From Candidatus Aminicenantota bacterium (GTDB lineage Bacteria > Acidobacteriota > Aminicenantia > Aminicenantales > UBA8522), in contig JAFNEO010000018.1 of assembly GCA_017886205.1 (NCBI GenBank), positions 1 through 34,493 of the forward strand: a stretch of 34,493 nucleotides of DNA, in the 5' to 3' direction. The translations under genes were made by a program, and so were the position numbers. Below, piece by piece: positions 1 through 7,538 of the stretch. The notes beneath the pieces were generated by a model. It searched no databases, was not told where the DNA came from, and saw nothing but the letters and a program-made list of their open reading frames with translations. The stretch's first letter is position 1; each line of letters opens with the position of its first letter.

Positions 1-572
1 GTCCCTAGGGTACCGATGGCTCCGGCCCGGCGGACTCCTTTGCGGCCGGGGTATTCGGACCCGATGGCTTGGGCGGCATCCTCCACAACCCAGAGGTCGT
101 ATTTCCCGGCCTGCTTCATGATGGGGTCCATGTCGGCAACCTGACCGTAGAGATGGACGGGGAGGATGGCCTTGACCCGGCCGAGGCGGCGTGCCTTCTG
201 GAGCTTCAGGAGGACTTCTTCGAGGTTCGACGGGTCGATGTTATAGGTGCCCGGGTCGATGTCGCAGAAGACTGTTTTGGCGCCGAGGCGGGCGATCGCC
301 CCGGCTGTAGCAAAAAAGGTGAACGGGGTTGTCACAACCGCATCCCCGGAGCCGATGCCCAGGGCCATCAGAGAGATGATCAGCGCATCCGACCCGGACG
401 AAACACCGACGGCGAAGCGGACGCCGCTGTAGGAGGCGATCTCCTCTTCCAGGGTGTTGACCTCAGATCCCAGGATGAAATTCTGGGCGGACAGGACTCC
501 GAGCACCTTCTCGTTGATCTCATCCTTGATGGCGGCATACTGGGCCTTCAGGTCGAGCATGGGAATATTCAT
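1..572 (-). CDS. DegT/DnrJ/EryC1/StrS-family aminotransferase, partial (C-terminus beyond the left edge)
   Basis: Reading leftward from the ATG at 570-572 gives about 190 uninterrupted residues beginning MNIPMLDLKAQYAAIK. They are typical of PLP-dependent sugar aminotransferases that make amino-sugar nucleotides for surface polysaccharides. Visible landmarks are the cofactor-site stretch SSGSDALIISLMALG, then TTPFTFFATAGAI, the HLYGQ motif and VVEDAAQAIGSEY, which carries the conserved Asp that contacts the pyridine nitrogen. The PLP lysine lies beyond the window edge. A strong AAGGAGAG ribosome site sits inside the end of the upstream NusG-like gene, and only 11 nt separate the two genes, so they are very probably co-transcribed. 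Family assignment is secure; the sugar substrate is unknown. Confidence 0.93.
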   Translation of the reverse strand, partial: MNIPMLDLKAQYAAIKDEINEKVLGVLSAQNFILGSEVNTLEEEIASYSGVRFAVGVSSGSDALIISLMALGIGSGDAVVTTPFTFFATAGAIARLGAKTVFCDIDPGTYNIDPSNLEEVLLKLQKARRLGRVKAILPVHLYGQVADMDPIMKQAGKYDLWVVEDAAQAIGSEYPGRKGVRRAGAIGTLG

Positions 573-583
573 CAGGTCTCTCC

Positions 584-1066
584 TTACATAGGGGCTTTCT
601 TGAGTTTTTTCTTTTCGATTAAGAGCTGTCCCTGATAGGAGACATAGCTCAGCAGGATCATTACGCGTTCCTTATCGCCGATCTCCTTCTGGAAAATACC
701 TTTGAGGCCTTTGAGTGGGCCTTCGGCGACCTCGATCTCGTCTCCCACCTGAGGCATCGCGCCGTGTTTTTCGAGCTCGATCAGCCCACCTATCTCCCGG
801 GCCTGGATCTTCTGGATGACTTCGACGGGGATGGGGATGGGTCCCTCCCTGTTTCCCACCACCCGTTTGATGCCCCGGGTGTACTTGACCAACTGGTATT
901 GGTCAGGGAACTCGAAGACGAGGAACCCGTAGCCGGGGAAAAAAGGACGGACCCGCCCTTCCTGCTTGTAGACGGGATTGTAGTATTTGAACCCGCCCTC
1001 GGTGAACAGCTTTTCCACCTGGAATTCTTTCTTGGGCTTGGTGTTGATGATGTACCAGTTTTCCAT
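584..1066 (-). CDS. NusG-like antitermination factor (RfaH/UpxY/LoaP-type paralogue)
   Basis: This 160-residue protein has the two-part architecture of NusG paralogues. The N-terminal NGN domain (about 1-95) starts MENWYIINTKPKKEFQVEK and contains RPFFPGYGFLVFEF and the TRGIKRVVGN segment. A KOW domain (about 105-140) follows, with GDEIEVAEGPLKGLKGIF. Specialised members travel with RNA polymerase and suppress termination inside one long operon, usually for capsule, O-antigen or secondary metabolites. Here it lies directly before a DegT sugar aminotransferase, which fits a polysaccharide operon continuing to the left. It starts 5 nt after the nitrilase-like gene stops. Housekeeping NusG is less likely, because there is no secE or rplK neighbour. 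The operon-specific role is inferred from context. Confidence 0.85.
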   Translation of the reverse strand: MENWYIINTKPKKEFQVEKLFTEGGFKYYNPVYKQEGRVRPFFPGYGFLVFEFPDQYQLVKYTRGIKRVVGNREGPIPIPVEVIQKIQAREIGGLIELEKHGAMPQVGDEIEVAEGPLKGLKGIFQKEIGDKERVMILLSYVSYQGQLLIEKKKLKKAPM

Positions 1067-1071
1067 AGCAT

Positions 1072-1896
1072 TCAGTCGAGAAGCTTAAGTTTCCTGTAGA
1101 ATTCGGGCCTCCGGTCCTGTAGAAAGTGCCTCTTGGCGAACGAATGCGCCATCCCGGCCAGGTCGCAGTCCGAATAGAGAATGCAATCCCTGTCCTTCGG
1201 GGCGCGGGCGATCACCCGGCCGTCGGGGTCGACGACATAGGACTCGCCGGCAAAATGGTTGACCTCTTCCTTGCCCACCCGGTTAGCCAGGGCCGCATAA
1301 TACCCGTTCTGGAAAGCGGCGATCTGGAGTTCGGCCTCGAAAATGCCCTCGGCCCACTCGCCTACTGCTCCCGCCTGGGGGACGACGACGATCTCCGCGG
1401 CCTGGAGGGCCAGCTCGCGCATGTATTCAGGAAAATGGCGGTCGTAGCAGATGGCCACGCCGATGTTCCCGGCCCGGGTTTTGAAGACGAGAGAACTCCT
1501 ATCGCCGGGTCTATAGAACCCGCGCTCATGGAAACCGGGGCCTTCCATGATATGGACCATCCGGACGATTCCCAAGATCCGACCGTCGGCATCAATCACG
1601 GGAGAAGAGTCATAGGTGTAGTCGCCGTTTCTTTCCAGGAGGTTGAGCACACAGACAACACTATGTTCCCGGGCCAGGTCTGAAAATATCTCAGTCGTCG
1701 GCCCGGGTATCGGCTCGGCCATGGCCAGGGAATCCGGGGTGGCCGGATACTGAGGGAGGAATCTGAGGAAGCCCAACTCAGCAAAGGCGATGAGGCCGGC
1801 TCCGGCGCGGGAGGCCTCTCGGAACGCCTCGATTCCCCGTCGCACGTTGTCTTGGCGGTCGGGGGAGGCGTGCTGCTGGACGAGGGCGATCTTCAT
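1072..1896 (-). CDS. Nitrilase-superfamily (carbon-nitrogen hydrolase) protein with Met at the catalytic Lys position
   Basis: The protein has 274 residues from the ATG at 1894-1896; a GTG one codon upstream is possible. The fold is recognisable from FAELGFLRF (Glu40), GPGFHERGFYRPGD and GVAICYDRHFPE (nucleophile Cys150), resembling N-carbamoylputrescine amidohydrolase or beta-ureidopropionase relatives. These enzymes use a Glu-Lys-Cys triad, with the Lys two residues before His in a YRKxHIP-like motif. Here that motif reads GIVRMVHIMEG, placing Met113 at the Lys position (ATG instead of AAG). Either activity is changed or lost, or another Lys substitutes. The ATG overlaps the stop of the upstream peptidase gene by one base, so translation is coupled. 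A role on amide products of peptide degradation is inference. Confidence 0.88.
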   Translation of the reverse strand: MKIALVQQHASPDRQDNVRRGIEAFREASRAGAGLIAFAELGFLRFLPQYPATPDSLAMAEPIPGPTTEIFSDLAREHSVVCVLNLLERNGDYTYDSSPVIDADGRILGIVRMVHIMEGPGFHERGFYRPGDRSSLVFKTRAGNIGVAICYDRHFPEYMRELALQAAEIVVVPQAGAVGEWAEGIFEAELQIAAFQNGYYAALANRVGKEEVNHFAGESYVVDPDGRVIARAPKDRDCILYSDCDLAGMAHSFAKRHFLQDRRPEFYRKLKLLD

Positions 1897-3296
1897 CACT
1901 TTCTCTTGGCGGCGGCCATCGTCTTTTCGACGTCCCTCACCTTTTTCGGAATGGGCCGGCCGAGAACGCGGCTCCCGTCCTTGGTGATGAGAACATTATC
2001 TTCGATCCGGATGCCGGTGAAATCCCTGTAATCTTCAACCTTGGCGTAGTCGATGAACGCGGTCAGCCGCTTCTCGCTATTCCACTTGTCGATGAGCGCG
2101 GGGATGAAGTAGATCCCGGGCTCGACGGTGAGGACGAACCCGGGCCGGAGCTCTCTGGCCATCCTCAAGTAGGCCAGCCCGAACTGCGGGCTCCTCGAGA
2201 CCGTCTCGTCGTAGCCGACATAATTCTCGCCCAGGGCTTCCATGTCATGGACGTCAAGGCCGATCATATGTCCAAGACCATGCGGGAAAAAGAGCGCGTG
2301 GGCCCCGGCTGCGACCGCTTCTTCGATGTCGCCTTTCATGAGCCCGAGATTTTTGAGCCCCGCGGCCATCGTCTTGGCCGTGGCCAGGTGGATGTCCTTA
2401 TGCCTGATCCCCGGTTTCATCGAGGCGATGGCCTGGAGCTGACCCTTCAAGACGATCTCGTAGACCTCTCTTTGTTTCTGCGTGAAGACGCCGCTCACGG
2501 GGATGGTCCGGGTAATGTCGGAGGCATAACCAAGGGGGGAGCAAGCCCCTGAATCGATGACCAGCAGACGGCCCTTTTGGAGCTTGTTATGGTGATAAGG
2601 GTTGTGGAAGATGTGCACGTTCATGCTCAGGATGGTCGGGAAGGCCGTCTGTAAGCCCTGGGCCAGGGCGATACCATCGACCGCGCCGACGATGTCGCTC
2701 TCGTAGAGCCCAGGCCGCACCGAGGTCATGGCGGAGAGATACATCTTATGGGTGACGGCAAGAGCCTTCTCCATCTCGGCGATCTCCTCTTCGCTCTTGG
2801 TCGCCCGTTGGGCCACCACCGCCCGGATTAGTTCCGTAGAAACGTTTTTCTTTGTCTCTTGAGGTGGCGTACCCAACAATCCGGACAGCCTGGTCATGGT
2901 CTCGGCGCGATAAGAGGGGAGATAATGAATCGGCCGGTTCTGTTTCTTGGCCTCGGCGATGGTCTCCTCCAGCTTGGAGAGAGGCGCCGTCAGGAAGACT
3001 CCGGCAGCCGCTGCCCTGTCCTTGAGCTTAGGCAGCTCCCCCATCCAGATCACGTCTTCGAGCGTGATGTCGTCACCAAGAACCGTATCGGTCCCGGCCT
3101 CGACATCCACCACGGCGGCGAGACCGGGCGAATCCAGGCCGAGGAAGTAGAGAAACGAGCTGTCCTGCCGGAAGGGGTAGGTGTTGGCCGGATAGTTCAT
3201 CGGGCTTTCTTCGTTGCCCAAAAAGAGGATCAGTCCGGACTTCACGCTCTTTTTAAGGAGCATTCTTCTTTGAATATAGGTTTTGTGGTCGAACAT
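1896..3296 (-). CDS. pepP: M24B metallopeptidase, aminopeptidase P / prolidase type
   Basis: At 466 residues, this has the usual aminopeptidase P length and layout: an N-terminal creatinase-like domain (about 1-150) and a C-terminal pita-bread domain. All five expected metal ligands are present: Asp248 in VIDSGA, Asp260 in YASDITRTIPV, His343 in HGLGHMIGLDVHD, Glu392 in TVEPGIYF and Glu432 in GIRIEDNVLIT. Such enzymes release the residue preceding proline, or split Xaa-Pro dipeptides, using two metal ions in the cytoplasm. A GGAGGAG ribosome site lies 5 nt before the ATG. It sits 63 nt downstream of the hydroxyproline dehydratase gene and is translationally coupled to the nitrilase-like gene. 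That fits supply of free proline or hydroxyproline from collagen-like peptides, although substrate choice (PepP versus PepQ) is not settled by sequence. Confidence 0.93.
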   Translation of the reverse strand: MFDHKTYIQRRMLLKKSVKSGLILFLGNEESPMNYPANTYPFRQDSSFLYFLGLDSPGLAAVVDVEAGTDTVLGDDITLEDVIWMGELPKLKDRAAAAGVFLTAPLSKLEETIAEAKKQNRPIHYLPSYRAETMTRLSGLLGTPPQETKKNVSTELIRAVVAQRATKSEEEIAEMEKALAVTHKMYLSAMTSVRPGLYESDIVGAVDGIALAQGLQTAFPTILSMNVHIFHNPYHHNKLQKGRLLVIDSGACSPLGYASDITRTIPVSGVFTQKQREVYEIVLKGQLQAIASMKPGIRHKDIHLATAKTMAAGLKNLGLMKGDIEEAVAAGAHALFFPHGLGHMIGLDVHDMEALGENYVGYDETVSRSPQFGLAYLRMARELRPGFVLTVEPGIYFIPALIDKWNSEKRLTAFIDYAKVEDYRDFTGIRIEDNVLITKDGSRVLGRPIPKKVRDVEKTMAAAKRK

Positions 3297-3329
3297 GGCT
3301 TCTCCTCCGAATGGAATAATGATGGATAG

Positions 3330-3358
3330 CGTATACCAGATTGGAGCGGAGAATTCAA
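3330..3358 (-). promoter_or_regulatory. Possible sigma70-type promoter for the peptidase gene
   Basis: In the 63-nt gap upstream of the peptidase, the minus strand reads TTGAAT (3353-3358), then 17 nt, then TATACG (3330-3335). Each box matches four of six consensus positions and the spacing is ideal. It could give the peptidase-nitrilase-NusG-aminotransferase segment its own transcript, separate from the regulator-activase-dehydratase genes. This rests on motif matching only. Confidence 0.4.
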
Positions 3359-3359
3359 C

Positions 3360-5729
3360 CTAGAAGGAGGCGTGTTCGGTGCGGCGGATGATCTCTTCCT
3401 GGAGCTCGGGCCCGAGGTCGACGAAGTAATCGCTGTAGCCGGCGACCCGGACGATGAGGTCGCGGTATTTCCCCGGATCCTTCTGCGCCTTCCGCAGAGT
3501 CTCGGCCGTCACCACATTGAACTGGATGTGATGGCCGTCGAGCTTGAAGTAGGACCGAACGAGATGGGCCAGCTTGCCCATACCCTCCTCGGTGGACAGG
3601 AGCTGGGGTGTGAACTTCTGGTTGAGGAGCGTTCCGCCCGTGCGCAGATGGTCCATCTTGGCCACCGACTTGATCACCGCCGTCGGGCCATGGCGGTCTG
3701 AACCCTGGACGGGCGAGACGCCCTCGGAGAGCGGCTCGGCGGCCTTCCGGCCGTCCGGAAGGGCGCCGGTGACCTTTCCGAAATAGACGTGGACCGTGGT
3801 CGGCAGGAGGTTGATCCGGTAGGTGCCGCCTTTGGCGTTGGGCCGGCCGTTTACGGCATCGTGATAGAGCTCGAAGATCGAGACCATGACCTCATCGGCA
3901 TAGTCGTCATCGTTGCCGTATTTCGGGGTTTTGTTGATCAGCCGCTGGCGCAAGGCCTCCCGCCCGGCGAAATCGCTTTCGAGAGCGTCCAGGAGCTCAG
4001 GCATGGTCAGGGTCTTTTGGTCATAGACATTGTACTTGATTGCAGTCAGTGCGTCGGTCATGGTGCCGACGCCGACACCCTGGATGTAGGAGGTGTTGTA
4101 GCGGGCGCCGCCGTTATGATAGTCCTTGCCGCGGACGATGCAGTCGTCGATGAGCAGCGAGAGGAAAGGTGTGGGCATGTACTCGGCGTATATCCTCTCG
4201 ATGATGCTGTTGCCTTTGATCTTGATGTCGATAAAATGGTTGACCTGCCTGCGGAAGGCCGCGAAAAGCTCCTCGTAGCTGGCAAATCCCGCCGGGTCTC
4301 CGGTCTCGAGGCCGATTCTCTTCCCCGTTTTCGGGTCGACTCCGTTATGGAGGGTGATTTCGAGGACCTTGGGGAGGTTAAAATAGCCGGTGAGGTTGTA
4401 GTTCTCTTTGCCGAAGATCCCCGCTTCCACACAGCCGCTGGCCCCGCCCAGCCGGGCGTCTTCGAGCGACTTTCCCTGGCGGATCATCTCCTGGATTATG
4501 GCGTCGGTGTTGAAGATCGAGGGCTGGCCAAACCCGGTCTTGACGATGCGCAGGGCTCGCCGCAGGAAACGGTCCGGCGTCTTCTTGCTGATCTGGACCA
4601 TCGAGCTCGGCTGGAGCAGCCTCATCTCTTCGATGACGTCGAGGATAAGGAAGGAGAGGTCGTTGACGGCGTCCGACCCGTCCTTCTTCACGCCGCCGAC
4701 ATTGATCAGACAGAAATCGGTGTAGGTGCCGCTCTCCTCGGCCGTCACGCCGACCTTGGGCGGCGCCGGCTGATTGTTGAACTTGATCCAGAAAGCCTGG
4801 AGGAGTTCCCTGGCCTTCTCCTCGGTCAACGTGCCGTCCTCCAACCCCTTCTTGTAGAACGGATAGAGGTGCTGATCGAGCCGGCCGGGGTTGAAGGAAT
4901 CCCAGGTGTTGAGCTCGGTGATGACTCCCAGGTGGACGAACCAGTAGTACTGGAGGGCTTCCCAGAAGTTGCGCGGAGCGTTCTTGGGGACAAAGGAGCA
5001 AACCTCGGCGATCCTCTCGAACTCGGCTTTTCTCTGGGGGTCTTTTTCCCGGGCGGCCAACTCTCGGGCTTTTTCGGCGTGTCTTTCCGCATAGCGGACG
5101 AGGGCGTCGGCGGCCACGGACATGGCCTCGAGCTCTTCTTTCTTCTGAAAAGCCTCAGGGTCGGTCCGGAAATCGAGGCTTCCGATCGTCTTGCGGATAT
5201 CCGCCTGGAAATCCATGAATCCTTTCTTGTAGATCTTGTCATCGAGAACGGTGTGCCCGGGCGCCCGCTGCTCCATGAACTCGGTGAAAACGCCGGCGTT
5301 ATAGGCGTCCTTCCATTCCGCGTCCATCTCGGCAAAGATCTTCTCCCGAATCGTCTGTCCCTGCCAGAACGGGATGATCTCCTGCTCATAGCTCTTCCGC
5401 GTCTCCCGGTCCACCTTGAATGAGATCTTTGGCCGGCTATCGAGGATGTCGAGGTCTAGGAGGCTATGGATGTTGAGCTCCGGAAAGGTCGGCGTCGACT
5501 TGGGACCAGTCCCCCTCTCGCCGACGATCAGCTCTCCCTCGTCTATGAATAGGGTCTTGTGTTCGAGCACATGCCGGAAGGCCAGCGCGCGCTTCATAGG
5601 CCAGGAGAGAGTCGCCGACGCGTTCTTCTTGTAGAAGTCGGTCAGGAGCAGCGCCCGCTCGGCCGTGATCGACGGTTCGGCCTTTAAGGTTTTTTCTCTC
5701 AGTTTCTTGATGCGCTCGTTCATAGTCAT
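3360..5729 (-). CDS. hypD: Glycyl radical enzyme, trans-4-hydroxy-L-proline dehydratase type
   Basis: This cytosolic, oxygen-sensitive enzyme should dehydrate trans-4-hydroxy-L-proline to pyrroline-5-carboxylate. The symbol is shared with an unrelated hydrogenase maturation gene. The protein has 789 residues, the length I recall for Clostridioides difficile HypD. The C-terminal radical motif RVAGYSDYF places the glycyl radical at Gly764. The thiyl loop SGCVEAG gives Cys433 and Glu435; HypD has GCVE followed by a non-proline residue, whereas choline and glycerol lyases have GCVEP. The HypD active-site residues I recall (Phe152, His160, Asp278, Ser334, Asp339, Phe340, Cys434, Glu436, Tyr450, Gly765) all recur here at exactly minus one. 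The ATG overlaps the activase stop. A second ATG at 5721-5723 is better placed from the AGGAG site and may be the true start. Confidence 0.9.
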   Translation of the reverse strand: MTMNERIKKLREKTLKAEPSITAERALLLTDFYKKNASATLSWPMKRALAFRHVLEHKTLFIDEGELIVGERGTGPKSTPTFPELNIHSLLDLDILDSRPKISFKVDRETRKSYEQEIIPFWQGQTIREKIFAEMDAEWKDAYNAGVFTEFMEQRAPGHTVLDDKIYKKGFMDFQADIRKTIGSLDFRTDPEAFQKKEELEAMSVAADALVRYAERHAEKARELAAREKDPQRKAEFERIAEVCSFVPKNAPRNFWEALQYYWFVHLGVITELNTWDSFNPGRLDQHLYPFYKKGLEDGTLTEEKARELLQAFWIKFNNQPAPPKVGVTAEESGTYTDFCLINVGGVKKDGSDAVNDLSFLILDVIEEMRLLQPSSMVQISKKTPDRFLRRALRIVKTGFGQPSIFNTDAIIQEMIRQGKSLEDARLGGASGCVEAGIFGKENYNLTGYFNLPKVLEITLHNGVDPKTGKRIGLETGDPAGFASYEELFAAFRRQVNHFIDIKIKGNSIIERIYAEYMPTPFLSLLIDDCIVRGKDYHNGGARYNTSYIQGVGVGTMTDALTAIKYNVYDQKTLTMPELLDALESDFAGREALRQRLINKTPKYGNDDDYADEVMVSIFELYHDAVNGRPNAKGGTYRINLLPTTVHVYFGKVTGALPDGRKAAEPLSEGVSPVQGSDRHGPTAVIKSVAKMDHLRTGGTLLNQKFTPQLLSTEEGMGKLAHLVRSYFKLDGHHIQFNVVTAETLRKAQKDPGKYRDLIVRVAGYSDYFVDLGPELQEEIIRRTEHASF

Positions 5730-6643
5730 TCTCCTAGACTCACCCGGAAACCGCAGTCCTCCAGGTCCTTTTTTATCCGTTCCAAGCGCTCCGCGGAGGG
5801 AGGCGTGAAATCGTCGTCGTCGGCCTTCTTCTCGAGCCCCCGGTACTTGTCCCGTCCCAGCTTATGATAAGGAAGCAAGCTGATCTCGCTGATGGTTCCG
5901 AGCGAGCGCAGGAACTCGGCAGTCCCCAGAATGTTCTCCTCGTCATCGTTGACGCCGGGAACAATGGGAATGCGCACGACGACTTTCTTGCCTTTGGCCG
6001 CCAGCCGTTTGAGGTTCTCCAGGATTAATCTGTTGGATTTGCCCGTGAAGGCGATATGTTTTTTTTCGTCGATGGCCTTGAGGTCAAAGAGAATAAGATC
6101 CGTTTTTTCAGCGATCCTTTCCAAAACATCGGCCGGGGCAAACCCGCAGGTATCGACCGTGGTGTGGATCTCTTTCTTCCGGCATTGTTCGAGGATTTCG
6201 CTCAGGAAATCGGGCTGGGATAGGGGCTCGCCCCCGGAGAAGGTCACGCCGCCGCCCGATTCCTCCTGGAAGATGCGGTCCTTCTCGATCTCCCGGAGCA
6301 GTTGGGCAGCGCTCAACCGGCGGCCGACCCGCTCGATCGCCTGGGCGGGACAGACGTCGGCACATTTCCCGCAGGCATTGCAGCGCGGCCGGTCGAGCAC
6401 CGGGACGCCAGCCGTCTTGACGATGGCCCCTTCAGGACAGGCAGCGACGCACTCGCTGCAGTCAGACAAGCAGCGGGAGGGCCTGATCATGATCTCGGGG
6501 GCGAAGGATTGCCCTTCGGGGTTGTGGCACCAGCGACAGCGCAGAGGACAGCCCTTGAAAAAGACGGTCGTGCGGATCCCGGGGCCGTCGTTGATGGCGT
6601 ATTTTTTGAGGTCGAAGATCAGGCCTTCGGGCATGCCGTTCAC
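5726..6643 (-). CDS. Radical-SAM glycyl radical enzyme activase
   Basis: This 305-residue activase would install the glycyl radical on the adjacent dehydratase using S-adenosylmethionine and a [4Fe-4S] cluster. The radical-SAM motif GCPLRCRWCHNPEG provides Cys32, Cys36 and Cys39. A two-cluster ferredoxin insert follows, with cysteines at 58, 62, 65, 69 and at 88, 91, 94, 98, as in activases of the non-PFL glycyl radical enzymes. The SAM-binding GGEPL and VDTCGF motifs are also present. It starts at GTG 3 nt after the regulator stops and ends inside the first codons of the dehydratase gene. Pairing with that dehydratase is secure from position; specificity follows from the partner. Confidence 0.94.
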   Translation of the reverse strand: MNGMPEGLIFDLKKYAINDGPGIRTTVFFKGCPLRCRWCHNPEGQSFAPEIMIRPSRCLSDCSECVAACPEGAIVKTAGVPVLDRPRCNACGKCADVCPAQAIERVGRRLSAAQLLREIEKDRIFQEESGGGVTFSGGEPLSQPDFLSEILEQCRKKEIHTTVDTCGFAPADVLERIAEKTDLILFDLKAIDEKKHIAFTGKSNRLILENLKRLAAKGKKVVVRIPIVPGVNDDEENILGTAEFLRSLGTISEISLLPYHKLGRDKYRGLEKKADDDDFTPPSAERLERIKKDLEDCGFRVSLGE

Positions 6644-6646
6644 TCG

Positions 6647-7345
6647 TTATCTCTCTGTCCTGGGCAAAGTCGAGGTGGCTTTCTTATAGTATTGATTGAT
6701 GTACCTCTCTTGGACCCGATAGGACCAGTGGACATCCCGGACATAGGCCGCGGCTTCAGCCGCTTTTCTCTGCTTGAGGAGCTGAAGAAGCTCGGTGTGC
6801 TCAGCAATCGAGGCCAGTTCCCATTCCTTGACAAATCCCCGCTGGCGGGGAAAATCATACAGCCGTCTCTTCAGAGTCTTGAGGATCCGAACCAGGTTCC
6901 CATTGCCGCACGAGGCCAAATAGACGTCGTGAAGGGCCAGATTTTTTTCGTAATAGAGGTCAAAGTCATCGGACTCGATGGCCCTCTTCATACCTTCGAT
7001 TATCTCCTCCATTCTCCGGATCTCATCCTCGCCGATCTTGTCAGAAGCCTGTAAAAGGGCAGTGCTCTCCAGAGCACCGATAATCTGGTAATAGTTTTTG
7101 ATGTCTTCTAGGGAGAGAGTGTTGACGATGATACCCCTCCGCGGATAAATGGTGACAAATCCCTCGGACTCGAGCTGCAGCAACGCGTCCCTGAGGGGCG
7201 TCCGGCTGACACCCAGCTTCCGGCTGGTCTCGTCAAGGTTGATGGCCGAGCCGGGAAGAATTTCACCGCTGCGAAGTTGGTGCCGGAGATAGTCATAAAC
7301 CTGTTCCTTGAGGGATTTGACGTTGAGAATAGGTCTGTCAGCCAT
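6647..7345 (-). CDS. GntR-family transcriptional regulator, FadR/FCD subfamily
   Basis: This 232-residue DNA-binding protein has a winged helix-turn-helix at about 10-75, with the conserved recognition region SRKLGVSRTPLRDALLQLE followed by the wing PRRGIIV. An all-helical FCD effector domain (about 85-215) follows. FCD-type metal-ligand histidines appear in NLALHDVYL, IAEHTELL and RDVHW, suggesting a metal-assisted small acid or amino acid ligand. It is the first gene of the operon containing the activase and hydroxyproline dehydratase, with 3 nt to the next start. It is preceded by a promoter whose -10 box lies inside a perfect 14-bp palindrome. Autoregulation, with hydroxyproline or a derivative as inducer, is a reasonable inference. 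Confidence 0.93.
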   Translation of the reverse strand: MADRPILNVKSLKEQVYDYLRHQLRSGEILPGSAINLDETSRKLGVSRTPLRDALLQLESEGFVTIYPRRGIIVNTLSLEDIKNYYQIIGALESTALLQASDKIGEDEIRRMEEIIEGMKRAIESDDFDLYYEKNLALHDVYLASCGNGNLVRILKTLKRRLYDFPRQRGFVKEWELASIAEHTELLQLLKQRKAAEAAAYVRDVHWSYRVQERYINQYYKKATSTLPRTER

Positions 7346-7376
7346 ATTCTGAGCCTTGGTGCTTTGCTATCTGATA

Positions 7377-7390
7377 TGTAATATATTACA
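7377..7390. promoter_or_regulatory. Perfect palindrome TGTAATATATTACA, likely GntR operator
   Basis: The 14-bp sequence equals its own reverse complement and covers the entire -10 box of the regulator's promoter. FadR-subfamily regulators bind short palindromes with TGT/ACA ends, so this is a natural autorepression site. It also lies upstream of the divergent pseudogene and may once have controlled it. Binding is inferred, not shown. Confidence 0.6.
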
Positions 7391-7409
7391 CATTAATATG
7401 TTTTGTCAA
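7380..7409 (-). promoter_or_regulatory. Sigma70-type promoter of the GntR-activase-hydroxyproline dehydratase operon
   Basis: On the minus strand a perfect TTGACA (7404-7409) is followed after 18 nt by TATATT (7380-7385). Transcription would start near 7373, leaving a leader of about 28 nt before the GntR ATG. No competing promoter is visible in the gap. Confidence 0.7.
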
Positions 7410-7538
7410 TCTTTTTTTTGAGTTCACAGTAGTTTCCGGGCCAGTGCCCACTGCCCTGAAGCCCATGTCGATTGGCTCGCCAATCTGTCGTAAGATCGAT
7501 CCCGGAGGATGCATGAAACACGCCTGGACTCCCCCCCG

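Noticed and set aside
3789..5423. Long open frame (544 codons) on the plus strand opposite the hydroxyproline dehydratase gene
   Set aside because: It is a shadow produced by GC-ending codons on the opposite strand; the dehydratase is certain and this translation shows no family features.
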